Below, one piece after another: positions 53,660 to 61,702 of a stretch of DNA of 64,000 bases. This DNA is from Alphaproteobacteria bacterium (lineage in GTDB: Bacteria > Pseudomonadota > Alphaproteobacteria > Micavibrionales > Micavibrionaceae). Position numbers and translations under genes: made by a program. The DNA lies in NCBI GenBank assembly GCA_002401695.1, contig NVTV01000003.1, positions 248,001 to 312,000 of the forward strand, in the 5' to 3' direction. The first letter of the stretch is position 1; the number at the start of each line of letters is the position of its first letter. The notes under the pieces were generated by a model. The model saw nothing but the letters and a program-made list of their open reading frames with translations, did not search any database and was not told where the DNA came from.

Positions 53660-54466
53660 CTACATATTCCAGATGAGGGCATTATCCTCAACGTCTTCTT
53701 CATTATCTTGAAGAAACTGCCATAGCTTAGCTTCGTAATTTCCGGAAGAAGGAAAAGGCGGTGGGTTTTTCGCAATCTCTTCAAATTTTTCCGGTGCTGT
53801 GAACACTTTGTTTGCAGCTCTTTCGTTGCATTCTGTGCCGTATTTTGATTGTTCATGCCTTACTTTTACAATGCAATGTTCCGCGTCAGGCCATACTTGT
53901 TGAAGTGCGCCAGATAATGCCCCTGATCCTGCAATTGCCCAAACTTGTGTAACAGGCTTATCGAGTTGGTTTTTGATGCTCATGATGGCTTCAGCTGTTT
54001 TTCTGATGAATTCTTCGTCACTAAAGCCAGGCATTAAAAATGCACGGTTTTCTGGGTCTGCTGCAGCATATTTCTTTGCGTATTCAATAACTTTTTTAAA
54101 GTCTTCAGATTGATTCATTTCAATTTCTTGAATTTTAGCACCGTTGTTAAGGGCTTGTGTCAAAAGTTCAGAGCGTTGATTGAGTTTTGGTCCAAAAATA
54201 GTTGTCGTGCGATTTAAAGCTTTGCAAGCAGTGGATAAAGCGTGTTGGCCATACCCATATGGTGTCGCAGGGTAGACAAGTTCTTTTCCCTTTTCGTAAT
54301 CTAATAAGTCTTTGTGTAAAACGCGTGCTTTGCTGCCGCCTACGATAAAATCGTCGCGTACAATACGTAGTGTTTTACCATTCAACTCTTCTTCTTGTAT
54401 TATGAAGGTGCCATTTTGAATGAGCATTTCACTTAGTTGATTCTTTTTGTCCAACTCAGTTGTCAT
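53660..54466 (-). CDS. PLP-dependent fold-type II enzyme (deaminase or desulfhydrase-like)
   Basis: The 268-residue protein resembles the ACC deaminase / D-cysteine desulfhydrase group: LRIVRDDFIVGGSKARVLHKDLL places a Lys in GGSK as the likely Schiff-base residue, then LVYPATPYGYGQHALSTACKALNRTTTIF, a substrate-binding Ser/His region, and VWAIAGSGALSGALQQVWPDAEHCIV, the phosphate-binding glycine loop. The protein is shorter than the roughly 330 residues of typical family members. Its start overlaps by four bases the end of an XRE regulator gene. Substrate unknown. Confidence 0.75.
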   Translation of the reverse strand: MTTELDKKNQLSEMLIQNGTFIIQEEELNGKTLRIVRDDFIVGGSKARVLHKDLLDYEKGKELVYPATPYGYGQHALSTACKALNRTTTIFGPKLNQRSELLTQALNNGAKIQEIEMNQSEDFKKVIEYAKKYAAADPENRAFLMPGFSDEEFIRKTAEAIMSIKNQLDKPVTQVWAIAGSGALSGALQQVWPDAEHCIVKVRHEQSKYGTECNERAANKVFTAPEKFEEIAKNPPPFPSSGNYEAKLWQFLQDNEEDVEDNALIWNM

Positions 54467-55137
54467 GTTTTTGATTTCTCTTTATTTTCTGAAGGGATCT
54501 TTGCGACATCATTCCAGGCAATATCGAATAAAACGCGAAAACCTTCCGCGAATTTTGGCTGTTTTAAGATCATAACGCGCACATCATCTTCGAGAAAATT
54601 CAGGAATGCTAAATAATCGCCATAGGCGTAAATTGTTTGGTCATTCCATAAATCTTTTGGAAACCATCGGTATTGGGCGAAGGAACTGCCGATGAATTGA
54701 TTATCTTCTTCGGCTACGATAACGCGCATATCTATATTATCGGCGATTGCCGCCATTCTTTGTGCGTGCATTTTGTACCATTCTTCTCCACCACACCATT
54801 TATAAAAGTTAGTATGATGGGAGTTGAAGACGTATATCTTGCCACCCTCATTTTTTGCAATGTCGTAAACGTTATTAATGAAGGATCTAAAGCCGTTAAC
54901 ATTTTTTAAAGTGCGAACTTCACCTGTTCTTTTTTTGACGCCACTATCACCAATAAATTCTATGTCGGCGTTATCAAAGGCATCTTTTATTTTCCCGATA
55001 GTTGTTGAATTTGGCTGATTTGTGCCGTTTTCAATACGCGCGATTCCAGTTTGTGATAAGCCTGCTTGATCGGCAAGTTCACCTTGGCTCCAGCCAATTA
55101 AAGCGCGTGCAGCGCGAATTTGTTCGATTGTAGGCAC
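54463..55137 (-). CDS. XRE-type regulator with a C-terminal PLD-like sensor domain
   Basis: The 224-residue protein starts with a helix-turn-helix: QIRAARALIGWSQGELADQAGLSQTGIARIENGTNQPNSTTIGKIKDAFD. The C-terminal domain, GKIYVFNSHHTNFYKWCGGEEWYKMHAQRMAAIADNIDMRVIVAEEDN...FAQYRWFPKDLWNDQTIYAYGDYLAFLNFLEDDVRVMILKQPKFAEGFRVLFDIAWNDV, resembles the phospholipase-D-like fold of TrmB-type effector domains but lacks an HKD motif. GTG at 55137 with AGGA eight bases upstream was chosen; upstream open frame has unlike composition. It forms a two-gene unit with the PLP enzyme, which it probably controls. Confidence 0.8.
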   Translation of the reverse strand: MPTIEQIRAARALIGWSQGELADQAGLSQTGIARIENGTNQPNSTTIGKIKDAFDNADIEFIGDSGVKKRTGEVRTLKNVNGFRSFINNVYDIAKNEGGKIYVFNSHHTNFYKWCGGEEWYKMHAQRMAAIADNIDMRVIVAEEDNQFIGSSFAQYRWFPKDLWNDQTIYAYGDYLAFLNFLEDDVRVMILKQPKFAEGFRVLFDIAWNDVAKIPSENKEKSKT

Positions 55138-55259
55138 GTATAAGCATCCTATTAATATGTAGAATTGTTCATAATAAAATCCTGTTATATGTCTAATCAG
55201 GGCTGTTGTCCAGCATAACTCGTGGATGTGCGCGAAAAAATGCACAAGAAGACATTATA

Positions 55260-55314
55260 TTGTCACAAATGTGTTGACAATGTGGCCTAAGGTGTTCTAG
55301 GTTTAACACCTTAG
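55260..55314. promoter_or_regulatory. Two palindromes upstream of the XRE/PLP unit
   Basis: TTGTCA and TGACAA form inverted arms within 55260-55280, and CTAAGGTGTT (55287-55296) pairs perfectly with AACACCTTAG (55305-55314) over an 8-base loop. They lie 120-180 bases upstream of the regulator start in the gap shared with the end of the gene at 55383-55949. They may be operators for the XRE protein or a transcript hairpin; two smaller hairpins follow at 55341-55356 and 55363-55380. Confidence 0.45.
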
Positions 55315-55382
55315 GGTTGTGCAGGTTGCATGAATTCTGTCTATGGGAGGCCATAGAAAAAGACGTGTCCCCACACACGTTT

Positions 55383-55949
55383 TCACTGCGTAAAGGGTTG
55401 GCCGGCGAATGCTTGGCTGGCTTTTTCGTATTTGCGCGTTGTGTTTTTAGCTCTCACACCTTTCCATAGCTTCAAAATATGACCGCTTGCGAATAAGAGA
55501 TTGAAGAGAACCGCAGGGATTGAGAGCGTTAGAATACCGGCAATGGTCAAGACGCTTCCTGATGCTGTGGCATATTTACGAAAAGATGTTATGTCACACG
55601 AAGATTTCGATGCAACGTTTAAGCAGAAGGCGGTAATTGCGAGCACGCCGATGACGATATTTTGCGACATCAGTATAAGAACAACGCCGCCCAGAGGGTA
55701 AAGCAAGAATAAATATTTTTGTACAGTTAAGTTAGTTTGTGCTTTTAGCGTCATGGACGCGACGATGATTGATAGCAGACTGTAACCAAGCAAAGCAGGT
55801 TGTTCTAAAAGGTACCATTGGAGGCCAATAAATATGCCCGCAACCGCATCGGCCTGTATAATTCTGGTTTGAGTTTTTAAATGCGGCGCGCCGATATAAA
55901 AAAGATACCCTGCAAACCCTATTAGTTGCGCTATGATGTATAGTGTCAT
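55383..55949 (-). CDS. YgjV-like inner membrane protein
   Basis: The 188-residue protein has about five hydrophobic segments and starts MTLYIIAQLIGFAGYLFYIGAPHLKTQTRIIQADAVAGIFIGLQWYLLEQPALLGYSLLS, which matches the YgjV family of inner membrane proteins of unknown function. The short basic C-terminal tail (NTTRKYEKASQAFAGQPFTQ) is cytosolic. It is the gene upstream of the XRE/PLP unit on the same strand, with a palindrome-rich gap between. Confidence 0.8.
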   Translation of the reverse strand: MTLYIIAQLIGFAGYLFYIGAPHLKTQTRIIQADAVAGIFIGLQWYLLEQPALLGYSLLSIIVASMTLKAQTNLTVQKYLFLLYPLGGVVLILMSQNIVIGVLAITAFCLNVASKSSCDITSFRKYATASGSVLTIAGILTLSIPAVLFNLLFASGHILKLWKGVRAKNTTRKYEKASQAFAGQPFTQ

Positions 55950-56086
55950 ATTCTACTCTATTGATGGTGAAGAGTAATATTATCAAAGAGGTGTTAATAT
56001 TTAATAAAATCAACGCCTTAGCGTATGCATGATTTCAGTATTTAAGTATATTATTTGTGTATTTCTGTTGCTTAAAGTGAGAAAAA

Positions 56087-56755
56087 ATGAAGGAAGAGCG
56101 TCTAAATCCTCAGGGGGAAAATAATATTGGTTCGAAAACAGAGGGTGCTTTGTTTTTGGCAATGAGCTTTTTTGCGTTACTGACATTGGGGATCTTGGGA
56201 TATTTGAAGTTTTCGGGCATGGATCAGCCGCCGGTTTTTGGTTCGGCTGTTGTTCAAGAAGATGTTGTTTTGCAAACAGCCCTAACACCGATACAACAAA
56301 ATATCGCAGGGAAGCTTCCGGCGTCGCGTGATGTTATGGTTGCGCCGCAAAAGGTTGCTTTGCAGGGGAAGTGGGTTTCATTGTTTGTGCATGGCGGTGT
56401 CGTTAATTTGAGTTTTTCCGATGAAAATTTCGAAATTATTTATATGAAATCTTCGGATAGCTCTGTTCGAAAATATTCAAGAGGGCATTATCAGTACAAT
56501 GAAGAAACGGGTAAAATTACGCTTTATCCTTCTAAGGATTCCGGTATGCCTGCCCCTGTCGCGGATGTTTATTACAAGATTTTAACGATGCGGCACTATG
56601 ATATATTTATTTTAAAGATGGTGGATGATGTTTCTTTGTATTTCGTCGCGCCCGAGGCTGAGATCCCGCAAAAGAATTATTATCCGTTATTCTCTTACGC
56701 GGATTATGATGGTGCGCCGGTTCTGCAATTCTTTCCTATGCAAGTCCAACAATAG
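56087..56755 (+). CDS. Hypothetical membrane-anchored periplasmic protein
   Basis: I do not recognise this 222-residue protein. One membrane helix near residues 21-41 (ALFLAMSFFALLTLGILGYLKF) anchors it, followed by a beta-rich periplasmic domain with GKWVSLFVHGGVVNLSFSDENFEIIYMKSSDSSVRKYSRGHYQYNEETGKITLYPS, a layout like small lipocalin-like or DUF-type sensor domains. It lies 11 bases before mutM on the same strand, so the two may be co-transcribed. gtgag precedes the ATG. Confidence 0.7.
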   Translation: MKEERLNPQGENNIGSKTEGALFLAMSFFALLTLGILGYLKFSGMDQPPVFGSAVVQEDVVLQTALTPIQQNIAGKLPASRDVMVAPQKVALQGKWVSLFVHGGVVNLSFSDENFEIIYMKSSDSSVRKYSRGHYQYNEETGKITLYPSKDSGMPAPVADVYYKILTMRHYDIFILKMVDDVSLYFVAPEAEIPQKNYYPLFSYADYDGAPVLQFFPMQVQQ

Positions 56756-56766
56756 GGGGCGTTATA

Positions 56767-57594
56767 ATGCCCGAGCTTCCAGAGGTTGAGATTGTCCGTC
56801 GCGGCATGGATCATGCCATTACAGGCAAGACGATACGCATCGTTCAGGTTAATCGTTATGATTTACGGGTGGCTGTGCCGCAAGATTTTGGACAAAGCGT
56901 CACTGGTAAGGTTATCCGGTCTTTATCGCGGCGCGGTAAGTATATCATTATGCATATTGGTGATGATGTGGTGAGTGTTTTGCATTTGGGGATGTCAGGG
57001 CGCATTCGTATTTTCCCCCCTGATGAGGCCTATGCCCCACAAAAGCATGACCATATTGTTTTCACGATGGATGACGGCACGTGTTTTGCCTTCGAAGATC
57101 CGCGCCGTTTTGGCATGTTTTATCTTGCTTTTGAGGATTGGGCGACGGAAAAGCCTTTTGTCTCTATGGGGCCGGAGCCGCTGGAGCAATGGTCAGGGCA
57201 GGATTTATTCGAATCGATTCGCAATAAAAAGGCCGCCATAAAATCTGTCTTACTGGATCAGCGGGTTGTGGCCGGACTTGGGAATATTTACGTGTGTGAG
57301 GTGCTGTTTCGTGCGCGGATTAATCCTGCGTGTCAGGGGATGGATCTGGATATCGGGGCGTGTGGTCGGATCGTGGCGCATAGTCGTGATGTTTTGAACG
57401 AAGCCATTGCGGCAGGGGGCAGTACATTAAAAGATTATCAGCATACAGATGGATCGCTGGGATATTTTCAACACGGCTTTTCCGTTTATGATCGCGAAGG
57501 GCATAAATGTGCGCATAAAACATGTTCAACGGAAATATTGCGTATAGTTCAGGCAGGGCGTTCGACATTTTATTGCCCGTCTTGTCAAAATTAG
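56767..57594 (+). CDS. mutM: Formamidopyrimidine-DNA glycosylase
   Basis: MutM removes 8-oxoguanine and formamidopyrimidines and nicks the DNA. The 275-residue protein has the catalytic start PELPEVEIVRRGMD (Pro and Glu of the active site), SLSRRGKYIIM with the conserved Lys, HLGMSGRIRI, FEDPRRFGMFYL, VLLDQRVVAGLGNIYVCEVLFRARINP and a C-terminal zinc finger. The finger reads CAHKTC then CPSC, so the first pair is Cx4C rather than the common Cx2C. It lies in the usual alphaproteobacterial neighbourhood of rpsT and dnaA. Confidence 0.96.
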   Translation: MPELPEVEIVRRGMDHAITGKTIRIVQVNRYDLRVAVPQDFGQSVTGKVIRSLSRRGKYIIMHIGDDVVSVLHLGMSGRIRIFPPDEAYAPQKHDHIVFTMDDGTCFAFEDPRRFGMFYLAFEDWATEKPFVSMGPEPLEQWSGQDLFESIRNKKAAIKSVLLDQRVVAGLGNIYVCEVLFRARINPACQGMDLDIGACGRIVAHSRDVLNEAIAAGGSTLKDYQHTDGSLGYFQHGFSVYDREGHKCAHKTCSTEILRIVQAGRSTFYCPSCQN

Positions 57595-57629
57595 TCAAAC
57601 TACTATAAGCAGAATTAAGAGAGAAAATA

Positions 57630-58040
57630 ATGAGCCTATATATAAGACAATATTTCAGAGTGATATCTTTTGTCGCAATGTTTTCTTTTGTGTTGTGCTT
57701 AGGCACGGTGGTGTTTGCCGGTGCGGGGCAAGATACATCTCAAGAGCCGCAGTTTTTTTCTTCCCTGCAAGATATTCCCTTGATGTCCGGTATAGATGAG
57801 TTGGCGGATCATGCGGTGTCTTTTGATAAGCCGGACGGGCGGATTAGCGAATCGTTCGCTTTGATACATGACTTAAAGCCAGAGGATGTGCTGCGCTTTT
57901 ATTCTGCAACGTTGCCTCAATTGGGGTGGGGGCAGGTGTCCGAATATCGTTTTTTCCGTCAAAGTGAGACGCTGGAAATTTCTTTTGGTGAGATCGAGGG
58001 GCAGCCCATTATTAGGATTATGATCGGCCCGACCTTATAG
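57630..58040 (+). CDS. Hypothetical exported protein between mutM and rpsT
   Basis: The 136-residue protein has a signal peptide (VISFVAMFSFVLCLGTVVFAG) and a small mature domain: IPLMSGIDELADHAVSFDKPDGRISESFALIHDLKPEDVLRFYSATLPQLGWGQVSEYRFFRQSETLEISFGE. The LRFYSATLPQLGW segment resembles a pattern seen in small exported alphaproteobacterial proteins found near mutM and rpsT, as I recall; no function is known. It follows mutM by 35 bases on the same strand. Confidence 0.7.
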   Translation: MSLYIRQYFRVISFVAMFSFVLCLGTVVFAGAGQDTSQEPQFFSSLQDIPLMSGIDELADHAVSFDKPDGRISESFALIHDLKPEDVLRFYSATLPQLGWGQVSEYRFFRQSETLEISFGEIEGQPIIRIMIGPTL

Positions 58041-58132
58041 CACTTTGAAGGTCTTGTTTGATTGTCGGGTTGGATAATTCTGTTTGCAGCCTGATTTTCA
58101 TGAAAAATGATTCGCAAAAATGCATGAATCAC

Positions 58133-58162
58133 TTGACAAGCCACCCCCTACACGCGTATTAC
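58133..58162 (+). promoter_or_regulatory. Promoter upstream of rpsT
   Basis: A perfect TTGACA (58133-58138), an 18-base spacer and TATTAC (58157-58162) lie 160 bases before the rpsT start. An imperfect palindrome (ttcatgaaaaatga / tgcatgaa) sits just upstream, at about 58098-58130. The long untranslated leader could carry autoregulation by S20, which is speculative. Confidence 0.6.
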
Positions 58163-58325
58163 TCTTCGAAATCTGAAGTGGATTTAAAGAATTTAGCAAT
58201 TGAATATGTTGTTATACCGCTGAAAACGAGAACGTAAGAATTTATTCCTGTGGAACGTTTTGGGTATATATAATGTATAAAATTGATATTAAAATATTTA
58301 ATTAAAGGTTTGAAAAGGTTTAACA

Positions 58326-58586
58326 ATGGCTGATCATGCATCTGCAAAAAAACGTATTCGTCGTAATGAAAGACGCGCAGAAATTAATACGGCGCGTCGT
58401 AGTCGTCTTCGCTCCTTCCTGAAGAAGGTTGAAACTGAAATTACATCAGGTAATTCAGCGGACGCGAAAGAGGCTTTAAGACTTGCTCAGAAAGAGCTTT
58501 TCAAGTCTGTTTCGAAGGGTATTTTACGCAAGGAAACGGCCTCTCGCAAGTTGTCTCGTTTGAGCGCCCGCGTTAAAGCAATCTAA
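58326..58586 (+). CDS. rpsT: 30S ribosomal protein S20
   Basis: S20 binds the 5' domain and helix 44 of 16S rRNA during 30S assembly. The 86-residue, highly basic helical protein reads MADHASAKKRIRRNERRAEINTARRSRLRSFLKKVE, then ALRLAQKELFKSVSKGILRKETASRKLSRLSARVKAI, the full family pattern. AAAGG lies upstream. A clear terminator follows, so it is transcribed alone. Confidence 0.98.
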   Translation: MADHASAKKRIRRNERRAEINTARRSRLRSFLKKVETEITSGNSADAKEALRLAQKELFKSVSKGILRKETASRKLSRLSARVKAI

Positions 58587-58652
58587 TTTACCAATAGAAT
58601 TTATCTATATTAGGGATCTTCATTAACCACATGAAAGATAACGGTTTTTCTT

Positions 58653-58681
58653 GCCTTGCAGTGTGTCTGCGAGGCTTTTTT
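58653..58681 (+). terminator. Terminator after rpsT
   Basis: GCCTTGCAG pairs with CTGCGAGGC (one T-G wobble) around a five-base loop, and a T-run follows. It lies 66 bases beyond the rpsT stop. Confidence 0.88.
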
Positions 58682-59167
58682 ACTGTCTAGGGCTTTTTTT
58701 TGAACTAATATTTCTTTTTTGCAAATTCATGATTTGTTCTTATTGCCTGTCGGTAATTTTTTGTTGTAGTATCTTTTCATCGCCGACAGACATGACGAAA
58801 TAAAATAAGATCATATGTCGGATGCCGTGCGATTGTATTTTGGTTTTGGCAGGGATGTTTTTGAAACATCTCTCGTTTTAGACAAATATGAGGATCGCCT
58901 TAGCCGGTTAAATAAAAATCGGTAGTAGTTAGGGGATGGCCGTCAAAACAAGCTTGTTATTATAAGCTGTGGTTTTGGATAGAGCCTTACATTGAAAGTA
59001 CCAGACTCGAGAAAAGTTGTGTGAATATGTTCATATTTGCACGTGGTTTTCTGCGGCCAAAATTATAGGTCGCACTGGGAGGTCGCTACTGTGTTGAGTA
59101 AGTTTGCGTAGTTAAAAATAATTTTGTTTAAATGTTAAAAGTAACTTTATAGAAAGTGGAGAAAAAA
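58682..59167 (+). other. Long dnaA leader region without genes
   Basis: About 485 bases hold no gene that I can see. Three palindromes stand out: CTGTCGG (58748-58754) with CCGACAG (58783-58789); GATGTTT-TTG-AAACATC (58854-58870), perfect; and AATATG-TT-CATATT (about 59024-59037), whose outer flanks gtgtg/tgcac nearly extend it. No convincing DnaA box is present, which argues against an origin here. The region probably holds the dnaA promoter and regulatory sites. Confidence 0.5.
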
Positions 59168-60598
59168 ATGTCAGAAACCCTCGGAAAAACGCCGGCAAGA
59201 TCAAAAAAATACAATGCAGATATGGAGAATACTCCCTTAGAGCCCACATCTGAAATTAAGAAATTATGGAGTGTTGTTCACTCAGGTATGCGTAAAGAAT
59301 TTGGCGAGGCAATTTTTCGTAGCTGGTTAAAGCCGCTGACATTACGTGCTTATTATCACGGTACGATGGAAATTTCCGTGCCGACACGCTTCATGCGTGA
59401 CTGGATTCAAACCCATTATGCAGAACGTATTTCCACAATGTGCACAGAAGAAAATGCAGAGGTTAAACGTGTGCAAATTGTTGTGGTACAAAATGCAATT
59501 ATAGAAGATAGAGTTGTTCACGCTGAAGATAGAGCCGCTATTGCGAATGTTGATTTGAAAGAATCCATTTCCGAGATTTCCTCTCCATTGGACCCACGTT
59601 TCACTTTTGATAGCTTTATTGTTGGTAAGCCGAATGCGCTTGCGCATGCTGCTGCGCGTCGTGTTTGTGAAAGCGCAAGCGTGCCGTTTAATCCATTGTT
59701 CTTATATGGTGGTGTTGGTCTTGGTAAAACGCATCTGATGCATGCGATTGCCCATACAATGGCGAAAAATTTCCCTGAAAAAGTTGTAATGTATCTATCG
59801 GCTGAGAAGTTTATGTATCAATTCGTGAAAGCGTTACGTGCAAATGACACAATGACGTTTAAGGAGCAATTCCGCAGTGTTGATGTTCTTATGATTGATG
59901 ATGTCCAGTTTATCGCAGGTAAAGAATCAACGCAGGAAGAGTTCTTCCATACGTTTAATGCACTTGTGGACTTGAACAAGCAGATCATTATTTCTGCGGA
60001 TAAAGCGCCGAGTGATCTAAAAGGCATTGATGAGCGTTTGCGTTCACGCCTTGCTTGGGGTCTTGTTGCTGATATTCATCCTTCTACGTATGAATTACGT
60101 CTTGGCATATTACAGTCCAAGCGCGAGAGATTAGGCGCAACAGTGCCGGATAGTGTGCTTGAATTTTTGGCTTTGAAGGTTACGTCTAACATTCGTGAGC
60201 TTGAGGGTGCGCTTAACCGTATCGTTGCGCATGCTGATGTGTCTAAGAACGAGATCACACTGGAAAGCACACAGGAAGTTCTGCAAGACCTTCTACGTGC
60301 CCATGATCGCCGTATTACAATTGACGAGATCCAGCGTAAAGTGGCAGAGCATTATAATCTGCGCCTTACAGACATGCACTCTGCGCGTCGTGCGCGTCAA
60401 GTTGCCCGCCCGCGTCAAGTTGCGATGTATTTGTCGAAGCTTTTAACTGCGCGCTCTTTGCCGGAAATTGGTCGGAAGTTCGGTGGTCGCGATCACACAA
60501 CTGTGATGCATGCGATTCGCAAGGTTGAGGAGCTGATGGGTGATGATGCACAAATCGCACAGGATGTTGAAGTTGTTCGCCGCGCATTGACTGGCTGA
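59168..60598 (+). CDS. dnaA: Chromosomal replication initiator DnaA
   Basis: DnaA melts the origin and recruits the helicase. The 476-residue protein has domain I (IKKLWSVVHSGMRKEFGEAIFRSWLKPLTL), the AAA+ domain III with FVVGKPNALAHAAARRV, Walker A LYGGVGLGKTHLMHAIAH, Walker B VLMIDDVQFIAGKESTQEEFFHTFN and ERLRSRLAWGLVADIHPS, and domain IV ending in RQVAMYLSKLLTARSLPEIGRKFGGRDHTTVMHAIRKVEEL, the DnaA-box-binding signature. ATG at 59168 with GGAG upstream was chosen over an in-frame GTG at 59156. Confidence 0.98.
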   Translation: MSETLGKTPARSKKYNADMENTPLEPTSEIKKLWSVVHSGMRKEFGEAIFRSWLKPLTLRAYYHGTMEISVPTRFMRDWIQTHYAERISTMCTEENAEVKRVQIVVVQNAIIEDRVVHAEDRAAIANVDLKESISEISSPLDPRFTFDSFIVGKPNALAHAAARRVCESASVPFNPLFLYGGVGLGKTHLMHAIAHTMAKNFPEKVVMYLSAEKFMYQFVKALRANDTMTFKEQFRSVDVLMIDDVQFIAGKESTQEEFFHTFNALVDLNKQIIISADKAPSDLKGIDERLRSRLAWGLVADIHPSTYELRLGILQSKRERLGATVPDSVLEFLALKVTSNIRELEGALNRIVAHADVSKNEITLESTQEVLQDLLRAHDRRITIDEIQRKVAEHYNLRLTDMHSARRARQVARPRQVAMYLSKLLTARSLPEIGRKFGGRDHTTVMHAIRKVEELMGDDAQIAQDVEVVRRALTG

Positions 60599-60648
60599 TC
60601 GTCTTCTGTCTTTCAATCCATTTGACTATAATATAGATAAGAATTAAG

Positions 60649-60676
60649 AGCGCGGGTTATATGACCTGCGCTTTTT
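60649..60676 (+). terminator. Terminator after dnaA
   Basis: AGCGCGGGT and ACCTGCGCT form a nine-base stem with one G-T wobble, followed by TTTTT. It lies 50 bases past the dnaA stop and may also serve the convergent minus-strand gene. Confidence 0.85.
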
Positions 60677-60697
60677 ATTGTGTAAGGCGTTTCGTAA

Positions 60698-61546
60698 TCA
60701 ACAAAGTGTAGCATCGACGCCAACGCCGTCACACCCGTAAATAGAGAGCGATGTATCTTCGGTTATTGTTGAGGTTATGACGCGCAATGTTCCTGGCACA
60801 TTAGAGTCTCCTCCGGCGGGGATGATGATTTGCGCTTTAACATCAATCGTACAGCTTGCCGCTGCATTTAAGGTGCCGGTGCAATTTTCTGTAAAAACTT
60901 TATACCCTTCGACGGCGCCGGTACAAAAAGCGAAAGGGCTTGCCGAACAGTCATTTTCCGGCAAGACGGCGACGGTTGTAATTGTTTGATCGCACGCGCC
61001 ATTATTGGTAACGGTGATTGTATGTGTTTCATTATATGTTCCGGAATCAAGTCCAGTGGCCCATGACCATGATACGTCTCCTGTGACACTTATGCTGCCT
61101 GCGTCACCTGTGGTTTCTGTGGCAATGTTTTTGGTTGTGCCGTTGCAGGCATGCATGTCTTTCGTTGGTGCATTATAGTCTATACGGCCAGCAACGGCGC
61201 ATGCGCCTGCGGAGCTGTCATTTGAAAATTCAATCCAATTGGTTCCATTGCAAAATTTAAAATTATTGAGGCCGGTATCATAGTCCAGCGCACTTTCTGT
61301 GACGCCGGCGCAAGATCCTGCGGTGGTTGAAGATGTCATAGAGACATAGAGTGAGCCGTTGCAATAGCGATAAGCGTTATTGGCGCCGTCATATCCCCAT
61401 TCGCCTTCTGTTGTGCATGCGCCGAAGGTCACGAATGATGGTGTTACACATGCGGCGGCAAAGGTGTGTTTTGGAAGTAGAATAATGAGGCAAAAACATA
61501 AGAAATATGTAGTTTTTCTCGTTAATAGTTTTGTTGCGTTCATCAT
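60698..61546 (-). CDS. Exported cysteine-rich repeat protein
   Basis: The 282-residue protein has a signal peptide (YFLCFCLIILLPKHTFA, cut near AAAC). Three related units follow: WGYDGANNAYRYCNGSLYVSM, LDYDTGLNNFKFCNGTNWIEF and IDYNAPTKDMHACNGTTKNIA, each with a YD/N...CNG pattern, preceded by another Cys. They are about 40 residues apart. A beta-rich domain with paired Cys residues completes it. Repeats of this kind occur in surface or pilus-linked proteins of some alphaproteobacteria, as I recall. AAGGA precedes the ATG. Function unknown. Confidence 0.7.
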   Translation of the reverse strand: MMNATKLLTRKTTYFLCFCLIILLPKHTFAAACVTPSFVTFGACTTEGEWGYDGANNAYRYCNGSLYVSMTSSTTAGSCAGVTESALDYDTGLNNFKFCNGTNWIEFSNDSSAGACAVAGRIDYNAPTKDMHACNGTTKNIATETTGDAGSISVTGDVSWSWATGLDSGTYNETHTITVTNNGACDQTITTVAVLPENDCSASPFAFCTGAVEGYKVFTENCTGTLNAAASCTIDVKAQIIIPAGGDSNVPGTLRVITSTITEDTSLSIYGCDGVGVDATLC

Positions 61547-61702
61547 TTTTATCCTTAATAGCGCGGCTATATTTAATAAGCTCCCTATGATTCTAGCAGA
61601 AATTTACCTTTTTGTGTTTTTGAATATCCATGTGGTCATTATTTTGGCTTTTGCGGATGAAATTGTTTGACCCCTGCGGATAGTCGCCTTAGGTTAGGTT
61701 TT

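Noticed and set aside
58587-59167. The gap between rpsT and dnaA as the replication origin
   Set aside because: I found no DnaA-box cluster there; the gap beside hemE fits the alphaproteobacterial pattern better, though not conclusively.
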